Of a DNA stretch of 64,000 nucleotides, positions 43,206 to 54,485 are shown one piece after another. The stretch comes from Okapia johnstoni (lineage: Eukaryota; Chordata; Mammalia; Artiodactyla; Giraffidae): the NCBI GenBank assembly GCA_024291935.2, contig CM044314.1, forward strand, positions 22,294,001-22,358,000. Reading direction: 5' to 3'. The notes below the pieces were generated by a model. The model was given only the letters and a program-made list of their open reading frames with translations. It did no database searches and was not told the DNA's origin. Both the position numbers and the translations under genes were made by a program. The number at the start of each line of letters is the position of its first letter. Position 1 is the stretch's first letter.

Positions 43206-43732
43206 CATTTCTAGTCCCAGGTGAGATAGCCCTGTCTAGGACAGGTCTGACAATCTCCATTTCCTTTCTGCCCTGATGTTCTGTGACTTAAACAGCAACT
43301 AGGAAAGTTGACGCAAAACTCTCAGGACAGCACAGAAGGAAACCAAATTTCACATTCACTGACAGCTGAGGCCCAGGTGAGGTGGTGACAACATGGGGCG
43401 GAGGCTCTGGGCTGGGCCCCTTCTCTCCAGAAAGCCAACCTACCTTGGCCCATGTGCTCCTGCAGCACCCAGACCCGGTGGGTCTCAGGCACAGGCTCTG
43501 TGGGTGGCCCTGACACTTGGGGGTGCTTTTCACGGCACAAGAGCTGTCTGAGGCCATGGCCCAGCTTTGTGGTGCTGCTCTGACCTCACGCCTTGCTGGA
43601 GGACAGGCCTCTTACCCCTCTGCACAAATGGGTGGGAAGGTGCCCCTCCTGCACTGACAGAAAATAGCTTGGCCTCCGGGATGGAAGAGAGCCCTTGGTG
43701 TCTTTCTCAAATTCATCCCCGTTTGTGATGAA
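43206..43732. other. unique sequence
   Basis: No supported gene. Frames of up to 107 codons on the minus strand run partly through the adjacent SINE. Confidence 0.35.
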
Positions 43733-44026
43733 ACTTCCGAGGTTTGGGAAAGCCATGCTGCCTCTTGGATTACGGGGTTTTCCTGGTGGCTCAGATGGTA
43801 AAGAGTCTGTCTGCAATACAGGAGACCTAGGTTCAATTCCTGGGTTTGGGAGATTCCTTGGAGAAGGGAATGGCAACCCACGCAGTATTCCTGCCTGGAG
43901 AATTCCCATGAACAGAGGAGCCTGGTGGGCTACAGTTCAGGGGGTTGCAAAGAGTCAGACACAACTGAGCAACTAACACTTTTTACTTCCTAGGTTTGGG
44001 AAAGCCATACTGCCTCTTGGATTATG
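43733..44026 (+). mobile_element. Bov-tA SINE flanked by a 42-bp direct repeat
   Basis: The SINE occupies 43775-43984 (head GGGTTTTCCTGGTGGCTCAG, tail ACACAACTGAGCAACTAACA). The bases 43733-43774 recur at 43985-44026 with three differences. The repeat is genomic, not SINE sequence, so it appears to be the target duplication, but it is two to four times longer than the usual 7-20 bp. Confidence 0.93.
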
Positions 44027-44655
44027 ACTGTCTCCTTTGCTGCATAAATTTCACTCCTTAGTTGGATTTGGAGGGTGTGGATGCTCTGAGGAATCTAGGG
44101 TGCTGACATCCTATCTGTCTGGATAACTTGTAGGACGGGCCCTGAGAGGTCTGTGCTGGGAGAGGAATGGGAGGTTGAGTACCTTCAAGCAGAGTGGAGG
44201 AGAGTGTCTCTCAAGCCCAGTTCAGGCTGTTGATGTTTCCAGGGCTACCAGGCCTAGGCATAGGGGAGCAAGTGGATGGCTGTGTTCGGGTTCTGATGGG
44301 GCTGAGTTTTGGCCTCTGAGTTGGGCCGAGCCCCTGGGATCCCAGCACTGACGTGGGCTACAGTCACATTAGGGGGAAGTGTGGCTCAGAGGAGCACCTG
44401 GTAATGCAAGCACTCCTGGCCTGTCTCCAGTGAACATGTTGGGAAATCTGTGTCAGTGTAGCTGGGCCTGGGTGAGGTGGCTGTGGTTATGTGACCGCAG
44501 CTTTGAGAGCACTATCTGGGGCTGTGTACTTTTGGCCTTTTGCCCCCTTACCAGAGTCTGCAGCACCGAATACACCCACTGCCTTCAGTTGTCCAACAGC
44601 CCCTACCACCCTGGCCTGGATAGTGCATCTGGGAGCCTCTTGTGATCTCTCACTT
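44027..44655. other. unique sequence
   Basis: No supported gene or repeat. Confidence 0.35.
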
Positions 44656-45172
44656 ACGGTTAGTTTGTGTTAATTTAACTGGACCAGGGTGCCCATATGC
44701 TTTGTCAAACATGATCCTGGGTGTATATGGGACGATATTTCTGGATAAGGTTAGCACTTGAATCTGTAGACTGAATAAAGCAGATTACGTCTCCAAATAT
44801 GGTGGGCCTCGTCCAATCAGTTGAAGACCTGAATAGAACAGAAAGGCAAAGTAATAGAGAATTTTTTCATTCTGATTATTGGGCTGGGGCATCAGTCTTT
44901 CACTGCCTTTGGATGCAGGCTGAAATATTGGCTCTTCTTGGGTCTCAAGTCTTCCAGCCTTCAGACTGGAACTTCCACCATCACTTTTCCTGGGATTCAA
45001 ACCAGAACTACAGCACCAGTTCTCCTGGGTTTCTAGCTAGCTGTCTGCAGATCTTGGGTCTTGTCAGCCTCTATGATCATAGGAGCCAATTCCTTATAAT
45101 AAAACTCTTTCTGCATGTATGTCTACACCCTATAGGTTCCATTTCTCTGAAGATCCCTGGCTAATCCACTCA
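44656..45172 (+). mobile_element. old mammalian interspersed repeat
   Basis: Matches a widespread old repeat by recall: TTAATTTAACTGGACCAGGG, CAGGGTGCCCATATGC, CTTGAATCTGTAGACTGAAT, GAAGACCTGAATAGAACAGA and ATCCCTGGCTAATCC, with an AATAAA near 45097. An L1-type 3' end is likely, family not assigned. Confidence 0.7.
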
Positions 45173-46018
45173 GTATTCTTCATCACTAAATTCATGGCCC
45201 TCGTGCCTGCTCCCTGCTGGGACTTGGGACAAAGATGCAAAGCTGCCTTCTATGCTCAGGTGTTAGGAAGGGAGAGTGGACAGGCCTGGTCACCCCATAA
45301 CAAGGGGTGGCTACTGCAGGCCCAGTCATGGCAGGAGCAATATTCAGCAGATACCTCTGCATGTCTAAGGGCTTACAAAATCTTATAAATCCTAGCAAAG
45401 ACATTTTTGCTAAATGATGACCTAAAGTTAATCTGGATTTCTTGGGAGAAGCCTAAAATATGATAGCATGATAGAGGAGTTTAGATGTATTTTGAATAGA
45501 AAGCTGAGAGTCCTTTTACTCCTGCACAATTTGAGTCTCAGATGGTGTTAGCTACATTATTTCCTGAGTGTGGGAAGTGTGGGAAGGGAATAAGAAATTT
45601 TATTTTAAAGAAGTGCTACTCTACCACATGAGTTTGACTCAAGATCCATCTGAAAGCAAAGGAAGCAAAATAAATAAATAAAGTATATTTAAACCTGAAA
45701 GTTGGGATTGTGGGGCTGGCAGTTCCAGTAGCATTCACATTTAGAAAGAGTGCTTGGAAATCCTTTAAGGAGGAGCTGTATGAGAGGTTATAACACACAC
45801 ACACATGCACACATGCATGCGCATCTGCACATATGCAAGCACATCCACACATATACAGCCCACCTATACTATTCATGTATTGATGCTGCCTTTCTGAAAG
45901 CAATTTGAAATTTGCTGGCATGTGGTGATGTGAGTCTAGGAACTTGTAGCAGGCCCTTCTACTAAAGCATGTTTATGACTCTGCAGATGACAGAGTGAGA
46001 GATGGGAGACTTCTTTTT
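45173..46018. other. unique sequence with a CA-rich tract
   Basis: A CA-rich run lies at 45793-45860. No gene supported. Confidence 0.4.
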
Positions 46019-46107
46019 ATTCTTTTTTTTTTTAAGTTTATTTTTTAATTGGAGGATAATTGTTTTACAGTGTTATGTTGGTTTCTTCCTTACAATGAGA
46101 ATCAGTC

Positions 46108-46157
<50 letters not shown>

Positions 46158-46385
46158 CCCTCCCTCTTGGGCCTCCCTCCCATTCTCCCCACCCCCTCCA
46201 CCCCATCCCACCCCTCTAGGTTGTCACAGAGCACTGGGCTGGGCTTCCTGTATTGCACAGCAGTTTCCCACTAGCTATCTGTTTTACACAAGATAGTGTA
46301 TATATGCAAATGCTACTCTTTCAGTTCCCCCCACCCTCTCCTTCCCCCACTGTGTGCACAGTCTGTTCTGTCCACATCTGCCTCT
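46019..46385 (-). mobile_element. artiodactyl L1 3' UTR, antisense, with microsatellite
   Basis: A T-rich start (46023-46034, the reversed A-tail) followed by L1 3' UTR in reverse (ATTGGAGGATAATTGTTTTA, CCCACTAGCTATCTGTTTTA). A (TA)n(CA)n microsatellite at 46108-46158 has grown at a native AT/CA site of the element. Confidence 0.88.
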
Positions 46386-47067
46386 CACTTCTGATGAAAC
46401 CACTGCCAACAGAGGAAAGTGAGCACAAGAACCAGCAGCACAAATGCAAAAGTCAAAGGGAGAGCTGAGGGTGGGCTCCATCTGCAGCCAGATCAGGATG
46501 GAAAGCTTGGGCATTTCCAGGCTGAGACCTGTGGCTTTGCTGCGGTGAACAGAGCAGAGGGCCACCCCCATGCTCAGAGCACCTTCTTGTCCTCCCTCAG
46601 GCATTTAGTCTATTCTCATTGACCCAGAGCTAAAATGCCTCCTTGCCTTAAATATCACAAGAGGGAGACATGACTTTGGCCTTGGTTGTGCCCTTCTGGC
46701 CGCTTCCTCCAGCCACTAGCAAAGCTCCCGTTTTGTGAGGCTGATGGTTCCAGATGAGTCTCACTAAATAGTTTATGATAAATGGCTATTTTTCTGTGAG
46801 CAGAAAACGTCAGTTCCTGGAAAGCTGGGGCAGCCGTAATGTTAGCAGATGAAACAATCACTCCAGGAAGCCACTGCCCTTGGGCTGGTCCTCACTTCAC
46901 TGAAGCCACTGCCCAACCCCTGGGAGACATGGCTCAGGGCAGCAGCTTCTGTTGAAAGAAGGTGACTTATCTTCAGTCCACATTCACTGCTTTTCATGCT
47001 CTGACATTTGAGAAGGAAATCCTAAACTGGAGAGGAGACTGGAGAGGAGATTTTAATGCACCGTGGT
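46386..47067. other. unique sequence
   Basis: No supported gene or repeat. Confidence 0.35.
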
Positions 47068-47197
47068 TTAAATTGGTTCTCAAAGTGGCTCCCTGGAAAC
47101 TGGTTAGAAACACATGTTTTTGGACCCACCCACCTGCTGAGTGGGAACCTCAGGGGTGGGGCTGGGACCTTCTAAGTCCAAAACACCCCTGCCCCTC
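47068..47197 (+). mobile_element. MER5A-like hAT DNA transposon
   Basis: GGTTCTCAAAGTGGCTCCCT, ACTGGTTAGAAACACATG and ACCTCAGGGGTGGGGCTGGG follow the MER5A consensus in order, with a deletion between the first two blocks. Terminal repeats are partial. Confidence 0.7.
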
Positions 47198-47734
47198 ACA
47201 CACCAATTCCTTTTCTGAGCAGGCCTGGCTCGTTCCCTATCACTACATTCTTTATTTCTTTGATAGGAAATTTCTTTGATTAAAATCTGTATTCGTTTTC
47301 CCTGGTAAATGCATTGATTTTCATCTATAAGCTCATCCACTTGAAGGCCAGCAGGGCTGTCTTTCAGTTGCCAGTGTTACACCCTGCCAGGAGCAGATTG
47401 TAGGCTCATATTTTGAGTATGAATGTGTATGTGACTTTTCTTAGCTTCTCATTCACAATTTGGAGGTAGACTCTGCTTCAAAGATCTGTTGCTAGGATGA
47501 GGGCAGGCAGCACCTATAACTCACCTAACCTGTGTTCCTCCTATTAAAGATCTCTAATAAATGCTAGTGACCTTCCTTTACAACACACAGGCAAGGAAAA
47601 AAAAAAATGAGTGGGATAAAGGGCAGATGGCAGCCGGCTGGGTAGTAGTTCTTGCTCTGTCCCTGGGGAATTGCAGATGCAAACATTGGATTACTGAAAA
47701 GTGCTAGACTTGCAAGTTCCGAGACTACAGTTTG
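47198..47734. other. unique sequence
   Basis: No gene or repeat supported; an A-run lies at 47598-47607. Confidence 0.35.
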
Positions 47735-47845
47735 GATCCTTAAGCCACCGTTTCCAAGGTTGCCCCTTGGGTGTTTCACTGAACCACTCTGACCTTCAAT
47801 TAATTTCCTCATCTGTAAAACAGGGTAATAAGAAACTTTTCCCTT
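47735..47845 (-). mobile_element. MIR SINE fragment, antisense
   Basis: The MIR core in reverse is clear at ATTTCCTCATCTGTAAAACA (47801-47820) with consensus-like flanks (ACCACTCTGACCTTCAAT). Confidence 0.7.
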
Positions 47846-47867
47846 AAAAAAAAATTTCATACACAGA

Positions 47868-48057
47868 GAATAAACACATGGATACCAAGGGGGAAGGGGA
47901 AATGGGATGAATTGGGAGACTGGGATTATACACACTATTATGTATAAAATAGTTAACTATTGAGAACTTATTGCATAATACAGGGAACTGTCTTCATTGC
48001 TCTGTGGTGACCTAATTGGAAAGGAAATCCAAAAAAGAGGGGATATATGTATACACG
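47868..48057 (+). mobile_element. L1 3' end, left part
   Basis: L1 3' UTR in sense (ACACTATTATGTATAAAATA, GAACTTATTGCATAATACAG), interrupted by a Bov-tA and resumed at about 48251. Confidence 0.8.
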
Positions 48058-48250
48058 GTCTTTCCTGGTGGCTCAAATGGTTAAGAATCTGCATGCAATG
48101 TAGGAGACCCAGGTTCCATCCCTGGGTTGGGAGGATCCCCTGGAAGAGGGAATGGAAACCCACTCCAATACTCTTGTTTGGAGAATCCCATGGTCAGAAG
48201 AGTCTGGTAGGCTATAGTTGAGCAGGTCTCAAAGGGTTGGACATGACTAC
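48058..48250 (+). mobile_element. Bov-tA SINE
   Basis: The head GTCTTTCCTGGTGGCTCAAA and the A-unit are intact; the tail ends GGTTGGACATGACTACAG, where it merges with repeated L1 sequence. Inserted in the L1 3' UTR. Confidence 0.9.
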
Positions 48251-48302
48251 AGTAGAACAGTAGAAACGGTAGTTACAGTAGAATCGGTACTTACAGTAGA
48301 AA
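48251..48302 (+). repeat. 18-bp tandem repeat in L1 3' UTR
   Basis: The unit ACAGTAGAAACGGTAGTT recurs with small changes about 2.6 times (48256-48302), the last copy being the native L1 word ACAGTAGAAACTAACACAAC. A shorter CAGTAGAA copy precedes it. Confidence 0.85.
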
Positions 48303-48352
48303 CTAACACAACATTGTAAAGCAAGGATATTCCAATAAAAATTAAAAACCAT
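48303..48352 (+). mobile_element. L1 3' end, right part
   Basis: ACACAACATTGTAAAGCAAG and CCAATAAAAATTAAAAACC complete the L1 3' UTR. Confidence 0.8.
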
Positions 48353-48366
48353 TAAAAAATCTCATA

Positions 48367-48487
48367 CAGATTCACATTTCTAGGCCCCTTCCCTGGATTA
48401 GAGATGGGAGGAGGCTGGAATTTGTATCTTTAAATCGAGCACCCCAGTGGATTCTTCTGGCAAGTTTGGAAAATACTGACACTGGAG
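48367..48487 (+). mobile_element. MER5A-like fragment
   Basis: ACATTTCTAGGCCCCTTCCC, GAATTTGTATCTTT and GTGGATTCTTCTGGCAAGTT follow the right two-thirds of MER5A in order. Confidence 0.6.
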
Positions 48488-48827
48488 GCTTGCTAAGGTC
48501 TGGCTCCACGCTATGATATATACATTTAGATAAATAATTCTTGAGAAAGAAGATGATGTATGATAGTGATTTTGAAATTATATGCCTTGTATTTACTGAA
48601 TATCATTCATAGTGATCCTTAATTTTCATGTGTAATCACTTGAGGGGCACAATTTGTATTTTCCTTTGCAAATGAAAACCTTTCCCAGGGGCTGCTCCTC
48701 AGTGGCCTTTGCCATCATGACAGGTAAGAAAATCTTATGTCAAAGGCATGATGTATGTTGTCATTAAAGGGAGGTTGATTTCAAAGCATGTGGTATGAAG
48801 GAAACTGGATCAGGATTCCAGAAACGG
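48488..48827. other. unique AT-rich sequence
   Basis: No gene or repeat recognised. Confidence 0.35.
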
Positions 48828-49017
48828 AAAGACCTATGGTGACTCAGATGGTAAAGAATCTTCATGCAATGTGGGAGACCCAGGTTTGATCCTCTGGAAA
48901 AGGGAATGGCAACCCACTCCAGTATTCTTGCCTGGAGAATCCCATGGACAGAGGAGCCTGGCAGGCTACAGTCCATGGGGTCACAAGGAGTTGGACAAGA
49001 CTGAAGCAACTTAGCAT
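48828..49017 (+). mobile_element. Bov-tA SINE
   Basis: A-unit close to consensus (GGCAACCCACTCCAGTATTC, CCCATGGACAGAGGAGCCTG) with a tail AAGACTGAAGCAACTTAGCA. A short deletion removes part of the region after the B box (GTTTGATCC to CTCTGGAAAAGG). Confidence 0.92.
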
Positions 49018-50123
49018 GCATGCACGCATAGGCTGACATACAAGCTAGCCTTTGAAGGCCAAGGAAGATTTGTATAAGGAGGACAGTGAAGAGGAAAAAG
49101 GACCCAAAAGTGATAAGAGGAAATTCCTATACTAAGTAAGAATTTGGATGAAAGCATGCTACGGGCTGATTGGGCTACAGAGGCACCATCGTTTTTGGAG
49201 GACAGGGCATGTGTCAGGGTTGTCGGGAAGACACAGCTCTTGGAGGGACACTGGGACCACGCTTTGTGCCTTACTTAAATGATACAGCAGAGTTGTCAGA
49301 AGTTAGTGATTCGGGCTGTTGGCAGACAGGGCAAGTGTGTCAGGGAGAGCTCTGGTGGGGAGGGTGGCTCAATCTAGCAGACGTGGTCTTGGTGAAGCAG
49401 TGGAAATACTGAGGGAATGTTGTTGGAGTGAACTTTCAGGAAAATAAAGGACAGACCTTAGCATCTGTGGAAACAGGAGTAGGAGGGACAGCTTCAGGAG
49501 TATCCTAGGGCTTCCCACAAGGAAGAGCCCAGAGGGTGACCTCAGGACCACAGGCTGACGGTGAGCTGGAGCTGCCTCACCTGGATTGAGGCGGGATGCA
49601 GAGGGCCTGGCCTGCATTTGCCCCTGTGTTACATCCCCTCACCCTCGACTCCGGGGCCAGGTGCAGAGAAGGTAGGATGTCTGTCTTGTCCCCTGTGTCC
49701 CTCACATCAACTGACAGCTAACTGAAACCCAGTTGTCCTCTCAGGTACTGGATTCATTTTCTTCCCGGTGAAAGTGTGGGGTTTTAGTCCGGGGCTTCAG
49801 CCTGCCTGTGATGCGGTGCAGCGAGGAAGTGCCTCTGTTTTGCTGATGGTATGGTGGTTGTTCTTTCAGTGACAACAGCTTCTGTGGCCTGCCTATGCTC
49901 CAGCGTGGGGCATCCCCAGCTCATCATACTCAACCCTGTGTCCCTCATCTCCTGGGGAATTTCTCACAATTCAAGTCCAACTGGAGGACCCTCTACATGT
50001 TGTCTAAGGGGGTATGTGTGTGTGGTCTCACAATTCTCATTTTACCATCTTGGCATAGTTTCTGAGTTGAGTTTTTTTTTTAAGTAAAATATATTTCCTA
50101 AAAAATAAAAAAAAAATGTTTTT
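49018..50123. other. unique sequence
   Basis: No supported gene. Frames of 75-82 codons have no features. An A-rich run lies at 50096-50117. Confidence 0.35.
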
Positions 50124-50713
50124 GGTTTTTTGGGCTCCAATATCACTGTGGACAGTGACTGCAGCCATGAAATGAAAAGATGCTTGCTCCTTGGAAGAAA
50201 AGCTATGACAACCTAGACAGTGTATTAAAAAGCAGAGACATCACTTTGCCGACTAAGGTCTGGATAGTCCAAGCTATGGTTTTTCCAGTAGTCATGTATG
50301 GATTTGAGAGTTGCACCAATAAGGCAAGCTGAGCACAGAAGAATCAATGCTTTTGAATTGTGGTGCTGGAAAAGACTCTTGAGAGTCCCTTGGACAGCAA
50401 AGAGATCAAAGCAGTCCATCCTAAAGGAAATCAACACTGAGTATTCATCGGAAGGACTGAAACTGAAGCTGAAGCTCCAATACTTTGGCCACCTGGTGGT
50501 AACAGGCAACTCTTTGGAAAAGATTCTGATGCTGGGAAAGATTGAGGACAGGAGGAGAAGGAGGCGACAGAGGATGAGATGGTTGGATGGCATCACTGAC
50601 TCAATGGACATGAGTTTGAGCAAACTCTAGGAGATTGTGAAGGATAGGGAAGCCTGGTTTGCTGTAGTCCATGAAGTTGCAAAGAGTTAGACATGACTTA
50701 GCGACTGAACAAC
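50124..50713 (+). mobile_element. BovB LINE 3' fragment
   Basis: Begins at the TTTTGGGCTCCAATATCACT word of the RT/C-terminal region and runs to the tail AGCGACTGAACAACAACAGC. Frame 50298-50630 carries HRRINAFELWCWKRLLRVPW and [20 protein letters not shown]. Here the codon lost to TGA in three other copies is CAC-AGA, so it is changed but not a stop. A one-base loss near 50205 breaks the upstream frame. Confidence 0.93.
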
Positions 50714-51799
50714 AACAGCAACAAAATTTCCTGGAAGAGTTGGGTCTCTCATTCTCACAGGCTGTGAATGGCCCTGATGAATGGACTGGTCATTTCTCCC
50801 AAGAGCAGCCTTACCCAAAGTATATGGGATGGTACAGGAGGAGAGGAGATGTATTCAGGGACCTGGGTTGGGGGACCTGCAGAAGGGCGTGGCATTCTGT
50901 TGGAAGTAAGAGTTGTCCCCTGGGCAGTTACAGGGGCAGGGGAGGGGGCTATTCTGGGTCACCCCCTACCCTTGAGCCTTTCCCTGCAGGTGAAATGACT
51001 TGGGTTCTCTTTTCTTACTGACCTTTAGTCCTTATGACTGAAATAGCCCAAGTTCTGGGATGGGAAGCCCAAGGCTCCCTAAGAGACTGGTCATTTCTCA
51101 TCAGGACAATAAACCTGAAGACTTTCTTCCTACTGAGACTCTGAATGGCCCCTCATGAGTACAGTCTGGCAGTGTGGCCCTTTTCTCATCACTGAGAATA
51201 TGCCTGCCTTTCAGGACATGGCCGTCTTAGTCACTATCAGGTTTTAAAAGATAAAATAAATTTCTTGTTCCTTATAACCCCAGAAGCAGCAGTGATTCCC
51301 ATGAAGGATACATGAGCATCTTTGTCACTCCTTAAGCTCACATATGGCATTGCCAGAGGAAGTCACTGTTTAGTATACAGCACTTGGGGGACACCTCTAT
51401 TTGTATGTATTATGCACTTTTGCACAGATGGAAGCCATAAGTGGGTACTCTTTTGCTTCCAGTGTATGTATGTTTTACATCACATTATATTCTGGACACG
51501 ATTCCACGTCAGCACATGTTGATTCACCTGGGTTTTTTTTTAAAGAGGTCACAGTGTATTCCATAGTATGGATTGGGACTTATTTAACCAGTCTTCCCTG
51601 GAAGGATGTCTATCTACTTGTCTCCAGAAGAAATGTAATATATTTGACAATAAGATCACAAAATTGTATTGAAGCAAGGAAATGCCACCAGATGGTAACT
51701 CAGATCCGTAGGAACAAATGCAGAAATCTGAGATGAGAACTGGAAGGTTAACAACTCCATTACTGTATACACGCTCTCCTTTATCCCTATAAAGACATT
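50714..51799. other. mostly unique sequence
   Basis: No supported gene. About 51540-51625 loosely resembles an antisense L1 3' UTR. A 116-codon frame (50671-51021) starts in the BovB tail and is not gene-like. Confidence 0.35.
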
Positions 51800-52640
51800 A
51801 AGCAATCAAATGTAAGAAATAGCAAAGGACCTGGCAAAATGTTTCTCCAGGGGAGATATAAAAATGGCCAATAAACACATGAAAAGATGCTCAACATCAC
51901 TAGCTAACAGGAAAATGCAAATCAAAATTACAATGAGCTATCACTTCACACCCAGGAGGATGACTGCCATCAAAAAGGCAAACAATAGCAAATGTTGGTG
52001 AGGATAAACACCAAATAGAAGAGAAATGGAATCCTCATTCCCTGCTAGTGGAACTGGAAAACAGTCTGAGAGTTCTTCAAAGGGTTGAACATAGGTTAGT
52101 ATGTGACTAGTCAATTTCACTTCTGAGGCTACAAGCAAGAATAAAGAAGCACATGTCCACACAAAAACGGACATACCCATGTTGGTAGCAGAATTATTCA
52201 GAATAGACAAAAATGGGAACTAATGGATGGATAAGTAAAATGTGGTACACACATACAATGGAGTATTATTCAGAAATGAAAATTAATGAAACTCTAATAC
52301 ACACTACAGCATGGAGGAGCCCTGAAAATATGGTAAGTGAAAGAAATTAGTCTAAAAAGGCCACATAGATAATTCAGTTTATATGAAATATCCAGTATAG
52401 GTGACTCTAAAGAGTCAGAAAATAGAATAAATGGTTGTCTAGGGCTGGGATGGGAGAGTTTAGGGCAATATGGGCAATGACTGCTGATGGATGTGGGATT
52501 TCTTTTTGGGATAATGAAAAAGTTCTAAAAGTGATTGTGATTATGTTTACACAAGTCTGTGAATATACTAAAAACCATTGAACTTTTCAGTTAAAATGCA
52601 AGAATTATAAATATGTCCAATTAAAATGCATGATTTACAA
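51800..52640 (+). mobile_element. old L1, ORF2 end and 3' UTR
   Basis: Matches the end of L1 ORF2 by recall: AACACATGAAAAGATGCTCA, ATGGAGTATTATTCAGAAAT, TAGGTGACTCTAAAGAGTCA, then a 3' UTR. All frames are broken. The sense-strand ORF2 end is more decayed than at 37791. Confidence 0.8.
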
Positions 52641-52644
52641 CAAG

Positions 52645-52785
52645 TTGGCTCAGTGGGTAAAGAGTCTTCCAGCAATACAGGAGACAAGGGTTCAATCTCT
52701 GAAAAATCCCATTGACAGAGGAGCCTGCCCGGCTACAGTTAATTGGGTCCCTAAGAGTCAGACATGACTAAGCATTCACACTGGC
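52645..52785 (+). mobile_element. Bov-tA SINE with internal deletion
   Basis: The head AGTTGGCTCAGTGGGTAAAG and the tail region TCAGACATGACTAAGCATTC are present. The middle, roughly from the first GGGAAGATC to the CCAGTATTC block, is deleted. Confidence 0.85.
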
Positions 52786-53934
52786 TTGACTGGTTAGACG
52801 AATATAACTAATAATAATAAACTGATCTATCATTTATCTCTTTCTGCCTATCAGTCTTCTATCTATTCATCTCATGTCAACTTTGGCCTCATGACCGATT
52901 GGTGAAATTAGAACTGTTTGAATGATTTATATTTAAGCATGTTAACCAATTTTCCTCTGCTATTTTCCCACTACTGTTTCATTTAGGGTGTGCTATTGAT
53001 GTTAACACTACAGTTTAGTCCTTAGATTATTCCAGGATACTGAACATGGGTTTTTATGGAGCTAGGTGAGGAGAAAACAGCTCTCAGCTGTAGATCCAGT
53101 GACAGATGAGACCCAGGTGTTCACTTCCTGGAAGAGATGGGTGTGTTCCCTTGAGGTGGGGAGGGTTGCATTTTGAAGGAGGAGCGGATCGTGCTGTCGT
53201 TTGGGGCATGATTACTGTGAGAATGGCATGGAAGGATGTTGAGAAGCTGCAGGAGGGCTCAGAGGATAGGATGGCTCCAGTCTCCCCTCCTAGAAGGCCT
53301 TTCTGCATTGCAGTGACAGGAAAGCTCAAATGCATGATTCTGAGACCCCTTTGTAGCCAGGCTTCTGTATTCCATTTAGGTTTAAAAGTCAGATGACTTG
53401 GCCTGAGATTTGCAAGGCAGAGGGCCAAGAAGGCTGCACTTTGGTGGCAACTATTATTTCTGCCAACAAACGTGGCGGTGGAGATGTTGACTTGCTGGCG
53501 AAGGGATGAGCAGAGCAGAACAAGGTCCAGTGTCCGGGGTTGTGAAGCCTGAGCAGCAGGACACAGGGCACCCATTCGATGGGTCTCAGCGGGGTGGTGT
53601 GACCCTGGAGCTGGTGGCAGTCTTTCCAGTCAGACTTTCCTGATTCTAGTGGCTTTCTGATGGAGGCAGCTTCTTGGTTGTGGTGTTCTCCATATGGGCA
53701 GTGTCAGGGTGGTGCTGGAGAGCCAGTGGGTTTCTGATTGAAGAGGCAGAAGCAGCCCCTTCCTGGTTGCTTTGGGAGCTGTTCTCAAAAGCCTATCCTG
53801 ATGTCTGTTTCTCTTGCCCTGCCTGGACTTCCGTGAGCCACTCAACAGTCCACAATGAATCTCTTTCTGTTCTAAACCAGCTAGAGAGGATTCTGGTTTT
53901 TGTAACTGAACCCTGACCGATACAGTGAATTACA
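52786..53934. other. unique sequence and a possible old repeat
   Basis: No supported gene. About 53560-53925 resembles an old repeat 3' end (AACCAGCTAGAGAGGATTC, CTGAACCCTGACCGATACAG). Overlapping frames (53084-53575, minus, 163 codons) have no family likeness. Confidence 0.4.
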
Positions 53935-54348
53935 TCAATGGATTTCTTAACACTGAACAATTTTGCATTACTGGAATGAACTCAACTTGGGTAGAGTGTG
54001 TTCTCCTTCTAAAACACTACTAAAATTATATTTGCTAATTCTTTACTAAGATGTTGACATTGCTTTCTCATGTAAGGCTGGTCTATTTCTATTTCATATT
54101 AGTTAAGTCTTAGTGTCTTGCTGACCTTGAAAAAAAAAGAATCTGGATGATTTCTTTCTTTGCTGTATTCTTGAATAAGTTGTGTTAGTAGTTATTCATT
54201 CCTTGAAAATTTTGAAGATTTTCCAATAAAGCTATCTAGATGAGGCATTTTGGGATCAAAATAGCTTTTATTTCTGCAAATTCTTCCATTGTTATTGATT
54301 TGTTAGATTTCCTATTTCTTTTTAGGTCAATTTGTCAAATATATATTT
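53935..54348 (-). mobile_element. antisense L1 ORF2 fragment
   Basis: AT-rich sequence resembling an L1 RT region in reverse (TTTTGCATTACTGGAATGAA, ATAGCTTTTATTTCTGCAAA). Decayed; orientation inferred. Confidence 0.6.
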
Positions 54349-54473
54349 GTTGTTGTTGTTGTTCAGTCGCTAAGTTGTGTCCAACTTCTCGACCCCACGG
54401 AGCCTGCTAGGCTCCTCTGTTTACAGGATTTTCCAGGCAAGAATACTGGAGTGGGTTGCCATTTCCTTCTCCA
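54349..54473 (-). mobile_element. Bov-tA/Bov-A SINE, truncated, with target duplication
   Basis: Antisense SINE with a (GTT)n 3' tail (54349-54363) and the A-unit; the tRNA head is lost. It is flanked by the exact 12-bp repeat AAATATATATTT at 54337-54348 and 54474-54485, so the 5' truncation happened at insertion. Confidence 0.93.
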
Positions 54474-54485
54474 AAATATATATTT

